A stretch of DNA of 64,000 nt from Dyadobacter psychrophilus. Its GTDB lineage: Bacteria; Bacteroidota; Bacteroidia; Cytophagales; Spirosomataceae. The stretch spans positions 992,001 to 1,056,000 of the forward strand of contig NZ_FUZA01000001.1 of NCBI RefSeq assembly GCF_900167945.1. Direction: 5' to 3'. The notes beneath the pieces were generated by a model. The model was given only the letters and a program-made list of their open reading frames with translations. It did not search any database and had not been told where the DNA came from. Shown in pieces: positions 1 to 9,803 of this stretch. Within the stretch, counting starts at the first letter, position 1, and every line of letters starts with the position of its first letter. Made by a program: the position numbers and the translations under genes.

Positions 1-1740
1 CTGTTCCAACGAACTTTCGCGAATGTTGCGAACGGACCCAAAGAACTTCAATAGTTTCGTAGCTGTGACCTTACCTACGCCATCCACACCATCTAACTCA
101 CTTATCAGGCTGGCTTTGCTTCTTTTATCTCTGTGAAAGGTAATCCCAAACCGGTGCGCCTCATCCCGGATCTGTTGAATGAGCTTTAATGATTCCGATT
201 TTTTATCGATGTAAAGGGGCAGCGAGTCCTCTGGAAAATAGATTTCTTCCAGCCTTTTGGCAATGCCTATAATGGGCACCTGACCATAAATTCCCAGACT
301 TTTCAATGCATCACAAGCGGCCCCTAACTGCCCTTTTCCCCCATCCACCACAATCAGATCCGGAAGCGGCTGCTCTTCCGCTATCAAACGGAGATAACGC
401 CTCCCCACGACTTCATTCATGGATGCAAAGTCATTGGGGCCGATAACGGTTTTTATATTAAAATGTCGGTAATCCTTTTTGGAAGGCTTTCCATCCTTGA
501 AACACACCATCGCCGCAACCGGGTTCGTTCCCTGAATGTTGGAGTTATCAAAACATTCAATGTGCCGAGGAAGGGTTTTTAACTGCAAATCGCTCTTCAA
601 GCGGATCAAAATGCGGTCCTTTTTAGAGGAAGTTGCCGATGCTTCCACTTCCCTGCGCTCCGCTTTGTCGCGACGGAAATACATCACATTCTTCATGGAC
701 ATATCGAGCAGCTTCTTTTTATCGCCAATTTGCGGAACGGTCAGTTCCAGGCGCATTTCGAGATCGGGCTTGATATTAGAGATCAGTTCTTTTGCCTCGG
801 CTCCAAACTTGGAACGCATTTCAACGATCATTAACGCAAGGATTTCAGCATCACTTTCGTCGAGCTTTTTCTTTACCTCAACGGTCTGTGTAGCAACCAT
901 ATACCCCTCTTTTATTTTCATAAAATTGAGATAAGCGGCTTCCTCGTCCGACACAATGGTCAGCACATCAATGTTTCCGATCTTGGGATTCGTAACTGTG
1001 GCTTTGCTTTGGAAATTAGAAAGGCTTTCGATTTTGGTTTTCCACGAATGCGCCTTTTCAAATTCCATTTGCTCGGCCGCTTTCAGCATTTTTTCCTTAA
1101 AATACTGCTGCGGAAGCGACAAATTGCCTTTCAGAATGTTATGCACCTGCTCGATTTCTGCATTATACTCGTCCTCGTCCTGCAATCCTTCGCAAGGGCC
1201 TTTGCAGTTGCCAATGTGAAATTCCAGGCAAACTTTAAACTTGCCCGCCTCAATGTTGGATTGCGACAGGGGCAATTGGCAGGAACGTATTGTATAAAGC
1301 GATTTGAACATATCCAGCAGTGTGTGCATAGTCCGCAAACTTGCAAACGGCCCGTAAAATGTTCCCTTGGTCCTGTCGAGGTTACGCGTTACATACACGC
1401 GCGGGAAGCGCTCCTGCGTGACACATATAAAGGGATAAGTCTTATCGTCTTTGAGCAGAATGTTAAACTTAGGCTGCAACTGCTTAATAAGCTGGTTTTC
1501 TAGCAAAAGTGCATCCCATTCACTGTGCACGATCGTGTACTCAATGCGACGGATCTGGCTTACCAGCCGCTTGGTTTTACGGTCGTGCTGGTTGGATTTT
1601 AGAAAATAGCTGGAAACCCTGCTTCTAAGGCTTTTGGCCTTACCCACATATATAACTTCCCCGGTTTCATCAAAATAGCGATATACGCCAGGATCAAGCG
1701 GAATTTTTGTAAGTTCTTCTTTATAATTAAATTCAGACAT
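1..1740 (-). CDS. uvrC: Excinuclease ABC subunit C (UvrC), C-terminus cut by window edge
   Basis: UvrC makes both incisions around a lesion held by UvrAB in nucleotide excision repair. Reading leftwards from the ATG at 1738-1740, the frame stays open for 580 codons to base 1. The GIY-YIG nuclease is at the N-terminus (GVY at residues 18-20, YVG at 31-33, Arg39). A UVR segment follows at about 205-240, then the RNase H-like second nuclease with FDNS and VVDGG, and a helix-hairpin-helix stretch (DGVDGVGKVTATKLLK) near the edge. UvrC is usually about 600 residues, so only some 20 residues should be missing. It lies 27 bp after glycerate kinase and is probably co-transcribed with it. Confidence 0.96.
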   Translation of the reverse strand, partial: MSEFNYKEELTKIPLDPGVYRYFDETGEVIYVGKAKSLRSRVSSYFLKSNQHDRKTKRLVSQIRRIEYTIVHSEWDALLLENQLIKQLQPKFNILLKDDKTYPFICVTQERFPRVYVTRNLDRTKGTFYGPFASLRTMHTLLDMFKSLYTIRSCQLPLSQSNIEAGKFKVCLEFHIGNCKGPCEGLQDEDEYNAEIEQVHNILKGNLSLPQQYFKEKMLKAAEQMEFEKAHSWKTKIESLSNFQSKATVTNPKIGNIDVLTIVSDEEAAYLNFMKIKEGYMVATQTVEVKKKLDESDAEILALMIVEMRSKFGAEAKELISNIKPDLEMRLELTVPQIGDKKKLLDMSMKNVMYFRRDKAERREVEASATSSKKDRILIRLKSDLQLKTLPRHIECFDNSNIQGTNPVAAMVCFKDGKPSKKDYRHFNIKTVIGPNDFASMNEVVGRRYLRLIAEEQPLPDLIVVDGGKGQLGAACDALKSLGIYGQVPIIGIAKRLEEIYFPEDSLPLYIDKKSESLKLIQQIRDEAHRFGITFHRDKRSKASLISELDGVDGVGKVTATKLLKFFGSVRNIRESSLEQ

Positions 1741-1767
1741 TGAATATTTTCTTGACAGGCTGTGCCA

Positions 1768-2901
1768 TTATCTATTTGAAAAAAACAACCGCACAAGATG
1801 AAAAGTTGCGTCCTTAACCAACTCGAAAGCCTCTGCCTGAGCCTGATCTAAATCCATTGGCCGGTTCAAAACGGAGACAGCGTAAGTAATGCCGGCGTCA
1901 CGGACCTGTTCTGGCGTGATCTGTAAAGTGCCGCAAACAACGGCAAGCGGAACACGATTGGCGGCACAAAAATCGGCTAGCCCTTTTACAACTTTGCCGG
2001 ATAAGGTTTGCTCATCCACTTTACCCTCGCCGGTAATGACCAGATCTGCATTTTGAATGCGTTCGGCAATGCGTGTCTGTTCTATGACAATACTGACGCC
2101 GTCTTTTAAAACAGCATTTAAAAACCAAAGACAACCTGCGCCCAATCCACCTGCCGCGCCTGCTCCCGGGTGACCGGCAATGTCCTTTCCAAACGCCGCT
2201 GACGCAACTTCACTAAGATTTTCCAATCCTTCATCCAGAACTTTCACCATTGCAGGACCGGCGCCTTTTTGCGGCCCGTAAATATGGGCGGCACCATTGG
2301 GCCCGAACAAAGGATTCGTGACGTCGCAGGCAACTGTTACCAGAACGGAACGCAAACGGCTATCGCTTTCTTTGCTATCAATGTGCTTAATGCTGTTCAA
2401 CGATTGGCCTTTTGCAATCAACAGCTCATGATTTTCATTATAAAAGCGGTAACCCAGCGCCATAGCCATGCCAATGCCGCCGTCGGTTGTAGCACTTCCG
2501 CCTATACCCAGGATTATTTGCTTAACCCCTTTATCGAGTGCATCCTTAATAAGCTGACCTGTTCCGTAAGTGCTGGTAAGAAGCGGGTTGCGTTCTTCCT
2601 GAGCGAGCAATGCGAGTCCCGAAGCCGCAGCCATTTCAACAAAAGCAGTTTGCCGGTCGCCGGAAAGGCCATAGGAAGCCATAATTACCCGGCCCAACGG
2701 ATCATTTACTTCAACCGTTATCGTTTCTCCCCGCGCCTGCTGCGTGAGTATCTGGGCGGTTCCTTCACCGCCATCAGCCAGCGGAATCGTTGTAACGTTC
2801 GTATTAGGATACGCCAGTAAGATACCCGCTTTGATCGCCCGACAAACGTCAATTGCTTCAAGAGAGCCACGAAATTTGTCAGGTGCGACAAGAATGTTCA
2901 C
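1768..2901 (-). CDS. glxK: Glycerate kinase (GlxK/GarK type)
   Basis: A 377-residue protein that phosphorylates D-glycerate with ATP, feeding it into lower glycolysis. It shows the family N-terminus (NILVAPDKFRGSL), the LADGGEGTA segment, a glycine-rich GIGGSATTDGG and the C-terminal TGEGKVDEQTLSGK. Full length for the family. The start codon is GTG, and no in-frame ATG lies close by. It sits 18 bp after the PBP1A gene and 27 bp before uvrC, so the three minus-strand genes probably form one transcript. No glyoxylate or glycerate pathway genes are nearby, so the physiological source of glycerate is not visible. Confidence 0.93.
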   Translation of the reverse strand: MNILVAPDKFRGSLEAIDVCRAIKAGILLAYPNTNVTTIPLADGGEGTAQILTQQARGETITVEVNDPLGRVIMASYGLSGDRQTAFVEMAAASGLALLAQEERNPLLTSTYGTGQLIKDALDKGVKQIILGIGGSATTDGGIGMAMALGYRFYNENHELLIAKGQSLNSIKHIDSKESDSRLRSVLVTVACDVTNPLFGPNGAAHIYGPQKGAGPAMVKVLDEGLENLSEVASAAFGKDIAGHPGAGAAGGLGAGCLWFLNAVLKDGVSIVIEQTRIAERIQNADLVITGEGKVDEQTLSGKVVKGLADFCAANRVPLAVVCGTLQITPEQVRDAGITYAVSVLNRPMDLDQAQAEAFELVKDATFHLVRLFFSNR

Positions 2902-2919
2902 AATCAGCGCATTAACCCC

Positions 2920-5217
2920 TTAGAACAAAACGCCTTCGTCGTCCGAGCGGGAAGGTGGAACATATGTGTCGGTGCTGTCGGTGGACACGCCGCCGCATTC
3001 CCGCACGTAATTTTCAGGCTTTTTGAAAGGCTCTTTTCTGTATTGGACCAGTGTTGGATCTTTATACACTTTTTGCATAAACATTCCCCATGCAGGCATA
3101 GCAATGCGCCCACCCTGACCAAGTGCAATGGTCCGGAAGTGAATGCTCCGATCCTCTCCTCCTACCCAGATTCCTGAAACCAGATGTTGCGTCATCCCCA
3201 TAAACCAGCCATCAGAATAATTGGAAGTGGTTCCTGTTTTGGCAGCAATTTCATTGCCGTCGGTTACACCATATTGTCTTAGCCTTCCTGCTGTTCCACC
3301 CGGATCTTCCACTGCCCCGCGCATCAGATACAGCATATTATAAGCCATATTTTCACTGATTTCCTGATTTTGCTGTTGGAAAAATTCCTGCAAAACGTTG
3401 CCATACCGGTCCTCAATCCGCAAAATAGTCATCGGCTCGGTTCTGTGGCCTCCATTGGCAAATGCGCTGTAAGCACCCACCATTTCAAACACAGACACAT
3501 CGCTGATGCCCAGACATAGCGACGGCACTTCTTGTAACTTACTGGTAATGCCCAGCTTATGCGCATATTCAGCTACGGTTTTGGCTTTCACCATTTTAAT
3601 CAGGTAGGCACTCACCGTATTCACAGACTTCCCTAATGCCTGTCGCAAGGACAATGATTGATAGGAATATTTGTTGTTTGAGTTTTTCGGAGACCAGCCG
3701 CCAGGAACACCATCAGAAGGTCCAAAGTAGATGGGAGCATCTGTAACATGGTCACAGGGAGTTAGAAAATTCTTATCCAAAGCCGATACATAAACAAATG
3801 GTTTAAATGTAGAACCTGGCTGACGTGATCCCTGCTTAACGTGGTCGTATTTAAAATATTTGAAGTTTATGCCGCCTACCCAAGCCTTCACATGGCCGTT
3901 TCGGGGATCCATAGACATCATTCCAGCTCTCAGAAAGCGCTTATAATAAGCAATTGAATCGAGCGGGCTCATCATGACTTCTTTCTCCCCGTTCCAGCTA
4001 AAAACTTTCATTTTGTATGGTTTCCGCATCACTTTCCATGCTTCTTCTTCACCCAGATCACGCTTTAAGGAGATGAAATGGGGTGATCTTTTTGCAGCTG
4101 TTGTTAAGAAACCGGGGATTTCTTTTCCATTATCAAACGACCAGGGATTACGGCCTTTCCAGTGTTCGTCAAAAAGCCTTTGCTGCTCTTTCATATGCTC
4201 GGTAAGCGCTTCTTCCTGGTAACGCTGCATTCTTGAATCAATAGTTGTATAAATCCGTAAACCGCTGGTATACAGATCATAATTCATATCATGCTCCTCA
4301 TTATACATTTTCACCCAGCTTTTGAGATAACCGCGCATGGATTCTCTGAAATAGGGCGCTAATCCTGTATTATGGCCTTCAACCGTGAAATCGATGCCAA
4401 GCGGCTTTTCTTTGTATCGCTCAAAATCCTCCCTGGGAATATAATCGTATTTGGTCATTTGTGCCAAAACCGTGTTTCTTCGGTTAAGGGCGTTGGTAGG
4501 AAAGCGCAAAGGGTTGAAGAGCGTCGGATTTTGCAGCATTCCGACGAGCAAGGCGGCCTCGTTAACATTCAAGTCCCACGCTTCTTTGTTGAAATATGTC
4601 TTTGCAGCGACCTTGATCCCGTAAGTGTTATTCCCAAAGGACACCGTGTTGAGATACATCTGCATGATCTCCTGTTTGGTATACTTTCTTTCCAAAATTA
4701 CCGCCAGCACCCATTCCTTGGTTTTAGCAATCACAATCCGGACCAGTGGAATTTTTCCCAACAGACCCTCAAATTCTTCCGAACGCGTGTTAAAAAGGTT
4801 TTTTGCAACCTGCTGCGTCAGCGTACTTCCCCCACCGGAGCTTGAATTTCCGGAAACAACGCCTTTAAAAACGCGTAACAAACTCCTCGGATCAATTCCT
4901 GAATGGTTCACAAAACGCGCATCTTCCGTAGCAACCAAAGCATCGATCAGATTGGGCGAAATCTGCGAAATGTCAATCTGCGTCCTGTTTTCGAAGAAAT
5001 ATTTACCCAGTGATTTACCATCTTCGCTGATCAGTTCGGAGGCTAATTCACTTTTAGGGTTTTCCAGTGTTTTCAAATCGGGCATCCCGCCGAAAAGCCA
5101 GAAAAAATTGAAGCTTACAGCAACAATGTAAAGTATAAAAAGACCCAGTCCAATTCCGATAAACCGCCATAGACGGATTATGGTGCGGCGATACTTTCCG
5201 GGTTGGAATTCAATCAT
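2920..5217 (-). CDS. Class A penicillin-binding protein (PBP1A, transglycosylase/transpeptidase)
   Basis: A 765-residue bifunctional peptidoglycan synthase anchored in the inner membrane. One membrane segment at about 17-42 leads into a GT51 glycosyltransferase with EDARF (catalytic Glu98), GGSTLTQQ (129-136) and the RKYTKQEIMQMYLN motif. The C-terminal transpeptidase has STFK (469-472, acylated serine), SVN (531-533) and KTGT (660-663). All catalytic motifs are intact and the length is normal. An Asp/Ser-rich tail of about 30 residues follows the catalytic part. First gene of the minus-strand run PBP1A-glxK-uvrC. Confidence 0.96.
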   Translation of the reverse strand: MIEFQPGKYRRTIIRLWRFIGIGLGLFILYIVAVSFNFFWLFGGMPDLKTLENPKSELASELISEDGKSLGKYFFENRTQIDISQISPNLIDALVATEDARFVNHSGIDPRSLLRVFKGVVSGNSSSGGGSTLTQQVAKNLFNTRSEEFEGLLGKIPLVRIVIAKTKEWVLAVILERKYTKQEIMQMYLNTVSFGNNTYGIKVAAKTYFNKEAWDLNVNEAALLVGMLQNPTLFNPLRFPTNALNRRNTVLAQMTKYDYIPREDFERYKEKPLGIDFTVEGHNTGLAPYFRESMRGYLKSWVKMYNEEHDMNYDLYTSGLRIYTTIDSRMQRYQEEALTEHMKEQQRLFDEHWKGRNPWSFDNGKEIPGFLTTAAKRSPHFISLKRDLGEEEAWKVMRKPYKMKVFSWNGEKEVMMSPLDSIAYYKRFLRAGMMSMDPRNGHVKAWVGGINFKYFKYDHVKQGSRQPGSTFKPFVYVSALDKNFLTPCDHVTDAPIYFGPSDGVPGGWSPKNSNNKYSYQSLSLRQALGKSVNTVSAYLIKMVKAKTVAEYAHKLGITSKLQEVPSLCLGISDVSVFEMVGAYSAFANGGHRTEPMTILRIEDRYGNVLQEFFQQQNQEISENMAYNMLYLMRGAVEDPGGTAGRLRQYGVTDGNEIAAKTGTTSNYSDGWFMGMTQHLVSGIWVGGEDRSIHFRTIALGQGGRIAMPAWGMFMQKVYKDPTLVQYRKEPFKKPENYVRECGGVSTDSTDTYVPPSRSDDEGVLF

Positions 5218-5268
5218 AAAAAACGGAGTTAATTAATTGTAAACAGACAAATATACAATTTCGGCCAA

Positions 5269-7470
5269 TTATCTCTTTCCCATGGAAAGGGAATTCAGCT
5301 CCTGCATCTCTTTAAGTCTGGGAAGGTAAATGCTGGAAGGATATAATCTCATAAACTCGGTAATGGCTTGTGTATAAGCATCTTTACCCCGCACTTTACC
5401 GATCAGGAACACGCGTAAAAGTGCAAATTTATCTTCCATAATATGGCCTTTATAAGCCGGAAGGTTTTGTTCGATGTCTTCAAGGGCTTTCGCATAATCG
5501 CCTTTTGAATAAAGCGCATAAGCGGCCTCGTATTCTTTCACCGGATTACCCGAACCCGCCACATTACTATCGGATGACTTGCCAACAAGTCGGGCGTAAG
5601 TGGATGTCGGATATTCGGTGAACAATTTATTCTTCCATGTACTCTTCTCACTATCAGCCTCATAAGTAAGATAAAGCAGATAGTAAATCTCTTCTTTGTA
5701 TTGCGTTTTGGGATAATCTGCCAAAACCCGCTCAAATGTGCTGATCGACCTTTGCGATTCCTGTAAATCGAACCGGTATATCTTGCCCAGATTGTAGAGG
5801 GCATCTTCTTTCCGTTTTTGCGACTCTGCCATCTGGCCTTCTGTCAGCGGAATATTTTGTTTCAAAGAAGTGTGCAACGCGTCCCACTCAGGGGTTCCTT
5901 TTTTCAGACTATTGTCGGCCACTGCTTCCGTCTGCACTGAGAGTGAATCGGGGGCATTGCGGTCGTTACCGGCCAATGAGCGCATTTGCCGGCTGCTTCT
6001 CCGCCAGTCGTCTTCCAGCGGCCTGTTTCCCCATGCTCTCTTAAATTCCGTCTTTCCCTTATTGATCAGCGCCGGATCGTAAAGCTCCCAACGACGTTCA
6101 CCCGCATTCATCAGCGGATTTTGCACGCTCTGGACATTGGTGTTCTGAGCGGCCAGCATCGCTTTTCTCTCTTTTGCTTCTGCTTCTTTTCGAGCGGTTT
6201 CTTGTGCTTCAATGATCGCGTCTATCCGATTATCCAGCGCGGCAGGATTCATTTGCGCGAGTTTTTGCAGGCTATCCTCAGCACTTACAATGCTATAATG
6301 CTTCACAAAGTCATCCAGAGCCCTTTTTCTTTCCGAAACAAGTTTGTATTCCGGTGCTTGCTGCGGCAGAATGGCGAGGGCGCTGTCGTAGTAGGCTTTT
6401 GAAACTTCAAATTTCTCCAATGATTCGTAGTTGATCCTGGCCAGTTGCAGGTAGCTGTATGCCTTCTGTTCCAGATTTGTTCCTTTGGAAGCAGCAACAG
6501 CCTTTTGCAAATATCCTATGGCTTCCGGAATCTGCTTTCTGTGCTCCGCAAGCAAACCCATTGTGAAATAGATCTTATCATTAAGGTCTTCATTCTTGCG
6601 GTCGCGAAGCATTCTGTCAAAGCCCACATCGTCCAGGTCTTTCTTAGGATTCAGCACCACTTCGTTTTGAAGTGAATTCATAGCAGAATAAAACCCCAGA
6701 TCGTATCCAGGGCGATTTTTGCTGACACCTTTATAATGTTTGTTAGCCAGTGCGTACTGACCAAGCCGGTCGTACATCTGTGCGGCGGCGAAATGAATGC
6801 GTGCCGTCTCCGTTGATTTTTTTAGCAACGGGAAAGACTCTTCCAGGATAGCGACCGAAGTGAGATACTCGCCGTTCTGCTGGTGCAAATAGGCTTTCGT
6901 AAGGTAAAAATCGCGGGTTGAAGCCTTATTCAGCGGCTGCTGGCTCAGATATTCTGCCACGCCCAAGGCATTGGAATAATCCTTTCTGATAGTATAAGCC
7001 CGCATTAGCAGGATCAATGCATTGTTTTTATCATTCTCGTCCCGCCCGTTTGCATACACATAGCGCAACGCTTCCAGCCCGTCCGCCCATTCGCCCAGGT
7101 ACAGTCTCGATTTACCCAAAACAATGTAACTGTTATCCATCCATTTGCTATTCTGGTGTTTTTCGGCAACAATGGATGATTTTTTGATGGCGTCCTGCAA
7201 CTGCGATTTCACGGGCAGCGAAAGCACCGAATCCATAGGAAGCAGGATCGGCAGCAATTCATTATAGTTCTCCTTGTAAGCCTTGCTCATCTGAAACTCC
7301 GCCTCAGCGAGGCTTTGTTCAGCCATAAAATAGGCATTGTAATGCGCAGAAAGATTGTGAAAACCGATTGCAGCAGGTTTTGTACTGTACTGTGAACAGG
7401 AAGCCAGCAAACCAATAAAGGTGAGTGAAAGTACTGTCCGGCAGATGTAAAGGGCAAAACGGTTGGTCAC
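5269..7470 (-). CDS. PorW/SprE-like TPR lipoprotein of type IX secretion and gliding
   Basis: About 733 residues. PorW/SprE proteins are periplasmic outer-membrane lipoproteins needed for type IX secretion and gliding. The N-terminus is a lipoprotein signal (LSLTFIGLLASC, lipid on the Cys), followed by the HNLSAHYNAYF stretch that I associate with PorW/SprE, then many tetratricopeptide-like helical pairs and a charged linker around residues 430-560. The open frame continues upstream to 7728, antisense to atpZ, but that part is not signal-like. I place the start at the GTG at 7468-7470, just before the hydrophobic segment. Two cargo-like proteins with sorting tails lie elsewhere in the window. 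Family assignment is from recalled motif similarity. Confidence 0.78.
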   Translation of the reverse strand: MTNRFALYICRTVLSLTFIGLLASCSQYSTKPAAIGFHNLSAHYNAYFMAEQSLAEAEFQMSKAYKENYNELLPILLPMDSVLSLPVKSQLQDAIKKSSIVAEKHQNSKWMDNSYIVLGKSRLYLGEWADGLEALRYVYANGRDENDKNNALILLMRAYTIRKDYSNALGVAEYLSQQPLNKASTRDFYLTKAYLHQQNGEYLTSVAILEESFPLLKKSTETARIHFAAAQMYDRLGQYALANKHYKGVSKNRPGYDLGFYSAMNSLQNEVVLNPKKDLDDVGFDRMLRDRKNEDLNDKIYFTMGLLAEHRKQIPEAIGYLQKAVAASKGTNLEQKAYSYLQLARINYESLEKFEVSKAYYDSALAILPQQAPEYKLVSERKRALDDFVKHYSIVSAEDSLQKLAQMNPAALDNRIDAIIEAQETARKEAEAKERKAMLAAQNTNVQSVQNPLMNAGERRWELYDPALINKGKTEFKRAWGNRPLEDDWRRSSRQMRSLAGNDRNAPDSLSVQTEAVADNSLKKGTPEWDALHTSLKQNIPLTEGQMAESQKRKEDALYNLGKIYRFDLQESQRSISTFERVLADYPKTQYKEEIYYLLYLTYEADSEKSTWKNKLFTEYPTSTYARLVGKSSDSNVAGSGNPVKEYEAAYALYSKGDYAKALEDIEQNLPAYKGHIMEDKFALLRVFLIGKVRGKDAYTQAITEFMRLYPSSIYLPRLKEMQELNSLSMGKR

Positions 7471-7603
7471 AAATATGAAGTTAGGGATGTCTTTTGTCTC
7501 CTTATAAGCAAAACTAAAACGGTAATTTAAATAATTACGTATCGAAGATAAGCGCAATTGTAAAATTTGAAGCAATTTTACCTCAATATTATCGGCCCAA
7601 TAC

Positions 7604-7852
7604 ATGGAAACAAACAATGACGACGCGGCAAAGGACGAGCGAAAAAAGGCGTTGCAAAAGCAATCGTCGGGTTTCCTGAAATATTCCGGCATGGCCACCC
7701 AAATGCTCGGCACCATCCTGATTTTCACTTACGGGGGTTATAAGCTGGACGAATGGCAGCAAAACAAGGTTCCGGTTTGGACATTAGTGCTGTCGCTGCT
7801 CTCCATTGCAGGTTCGTTACATCTGCTGATCAAAGGTTTCACAAAAAAATAG
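7604..7852 (+). CDS. atpZ: AtpZ/AtpI family F0 assembly protein
   Basis: An 82-residue protein with a charged N-terminus (about 25 residues rich in Lys, Asp and Glu) and two membrane helices (about 30-45 and 57-77). Helix 1 carries GTILIFTYGGYKLD, a hallmark of AtpZ/AtpI. Family members help load Mg2+ and assemble the c-ring of F-type ATP synthase. It opens the atp operon, 21 bp before the next gene. The ATG at 7604 is divergent from the PorW/SprE-like gene, leaving about 130 bp for two promoters if that gene starts at 7470. Confidence 0.88.
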   Translation: METNNDDAAKDERKKALQKQSSGFLKYSGMATQMLGTILIFTYGGYKLDEWQQNKVPVWTLVLSLLSIAGSLHLLIKGFTKK

Positions 7853-7873
7853 ATTGCACTTAAAGCGCCTCGC

Positions 7874-8233
7874 ATGTTACGTACAGTTGCTGTTACTATT
7901 GTTATCGGAATTGCATTTTTCCTTGCTCAGCATTTTCATTTCGACCGCTTTTTGCACCCTTATATATGGTACATTCTGGTGTTCTTTTTTGGGCTGTCGT
8001 TTTTTGCCCACCGGCTCATGGAAATCGGGTTTCGAAACAACCGTGAAAAATTCGTCACATTTTACATTGCTGTCATCGTTGGCAGGATCATTCTCAGCCT
8101 GATTTTCATTGCGTTGTTTTTGTTCAAAGGGCTAAGTGATTCATTCCTATTTATAACCAACTTTTTTGCACTCTATTTATTTTATACATGCTTTGAAATA
8201 TATGGTTTGTATCGTAACTTGCGCCGCAATTGA
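7874..8233 (+). CDS. Small four-helix membrane protein in the atp operon (AtpI-like position)
   Basis: A 119-residue protein with four predicted hydrophobic helices (about 3-19, 28-46, 62-84, 88-110) and a basic C-terminus (YRNLRRN). I do not recognise a named family. Size, topology and place between atpZ and atpB resemble AtpI-type accessory proteins. It lies 21 bp after atpZ and 24 bp before atpB, so it is surely co-transcribed. A role in F0 assembly is an inference from position only. Confidence 0.82.
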   Translation: MLRTVAVTIVIGIAFFLAQHFHFDRFLHPYIWYILVFFFGLSFFAHRLMEIGFRNNREKFVTFYIAVIVGRIILSLIFIALFLFKGLSDSFLFITNFFALYLFYTCFEIYGLYRNLRRN

Positions 8234-8257
8234 CAAAGCATCGCATTTCAAGCCTTT

Positions 8258-9352
8258 ATGTACACCCATTTGAGACTGTTTTTTACTACTGCCCTGGTTG
8301 CGGCAACCTGCCTTTTGAATGTTCCTGCAAGGGCGGACGAACCTACACAGCATGAAGCTGAAAAGGTGGTTGAAGGCATTAATCAGGCCGAGCATAAAAT
8401 TGAACATAATCTTGAAGAGTCAGAGGAGAAGTTCAATATAGGTCAGATGATCATGCACCACATTGCGGATTCGCACGAGTGGGAAATTACGCATGGTGTG
8501 GTTATTCCACTTCCGGTTATCCTTTACTCAGCAGACCGGGGAATTGAAGTTTTCTCATCCTCAAACTTCCACAACGATCACCACGAATACAATGGTTATC
8601 ACCTGGTTCACGGTGATGCCGAGACGATTGTTCCGGTTGACGAGTCACGCGTGGTTTATGATTTCTCAATTACCAAGAACGTAGCTTCCATGCTATTGAG
8701 CGCGGTTATTCTGATCCTGATCTTTACAAGCATTGCAGGATTTTACAAAAACAATAAAGGGAAGGCGCCAAAAGGATTTCACTCTGCTATGGAGGTAATT
8801 ATCCTCTTCATCCGCGACGACGTTGTTAAGCCTAACATCGGCCCCAAATACGAAAAATACCTGCCTTACCTGCTGACATTGTTCTTCTTTATCCTGGTTA
8901 ACAACATTCTGGGACTGCTTCCGGGATCGGCTAACGTTACGGGTAACATTGCAGTGACAATGACACTTGCCGTTCTGACATTCATCGTTGTTCACCTGAA
9001 TGCAAATGGCAATTATTACAAACACCTTGTTAAGCCAGACGGCGTTCCGGTTCCTCTGTTGCTGATTATGATCCCTGTTGAGATTGTGGGTGTATTTATG
9101 AAGCCATTCTCTCTAATGGTCCGGTTGTTCGCCAACATGACAGCAGGTCACATTATTTTGCTAAGTCTTTTCGGTCTGATATTCATTTTCCAAAGCATTG
9201 TTATCGCTCCGGTAATTTCGCTTTTCGCCTTGTTTCTGAACTTTATCGAGATCATGGTGGCGTTTATTCAGGCCTTTATCTTTACCCTGTTGTCGTCCAT
9301 GTACATTGGAAGTGCCATTGAAGAGCATAGCCACGCAGATCACGGACATTGA
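8258..9352 (+). CDS. atpB: ATP synthase F0 subunit a
   Basis: A 364-residue subunit a, the stator half-channel of the proton path. Residues 1-26 form a cleavable signal-like segment ending ARA-DE. An acidic, His-containing extension to about residue 135 precedes the membrane core, making the protein about 90 residues longer than the E. coli subunit. The essential Arg is visible in SLMVRLFANM (Arg289), and the conserved Gln of the last helix is in EIMVAFIQAF (Gln338). The C-terminus is His-rich (EEHSHADHGH). All residues needed for proton translocation appear present. Confidence 0.97.
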   Translation: MYTHLRLFFTTALVAATCLLNVPARADEPTQHEAEKVVEGINQAEHKIEHNLEESEEKFNIGQMIMHHIADSHEWEITHGVVIPLPVILYSADRGIEVFSSSNFHNDHHEYNGYHLVHGDAETIVPVDESRVVYDFSITKNVASMLLSAVILILIFTSIAGFYKNNKGKAPKGFHSAMEVIILFIRDDVVKPNIGPKYEKYLPYLLTLFFFILVNNILGLLPGSANVTGNIAVTMTLAVLTFIVVHLNANGNYYKHLVKPDGVPVPLLLIMIPVEIVGVFMKPFSLMVRLFANMTAGHIILLSLFGLIFIFQSIVIAPVISLFALFLNFIEIMVAFIQAFIFTLLSSMYIGSAIEEHSHADHGH

Positions 9353-9356
9353 TTGA

Positions 9357-9662
<306 letters not shown>

Positions 9663-9729
9663 TAAAAAAAATTGGACTCCGGTCCTTGCTTCTTTTGCAT
9701 TAGGCGTCGGAAGTAACATTGAAATTCTT

Positions 9730-9752
9730 CGTGGAAGCATTAGGCTTCCACG
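9730..9752 (+). promoter_or_regulatory. Hairpin in the atpE-atpF intergenic region
   Basis: An 8-bp perfect stem, CGTGGAAG (9730-9737) with CTTCCACG (9745-9752), closes a 7-base loop. Outer GAAAT and ATTTC arms could extend it. There is no T-run after it, so it does not look like a terminator. The 9-mer GCATTAGGC occurs twice in this gap (9697-9705 and 9737-9745). Likely roles are mRNA processing or protection of the upstream atpE message, whose product is needed in many copies. The structure is seen; the role is inferred. Confidence 0.55.
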
Positions 9753-9803
9753 ATTTCTAAGAAATAAAAGAGAGCGGTTCTTACACTCAAAACTCATTAT
9801 ACT

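Noticed and set aside
2269-2820. 183-codon plus-strand open frame inside glycerate kinase
   Set aside because: It is a shadow of a well-conserved minus-strand gene and its translation has no recognisable domain.
7471-7728. Upstream extension of the PorW/SprE-like frame across atpZ
   Set aside because: The extra 86 residues are antisense to atpZ, are not signal-like, and the lipoprotein signal begins after the GTG at 7470.
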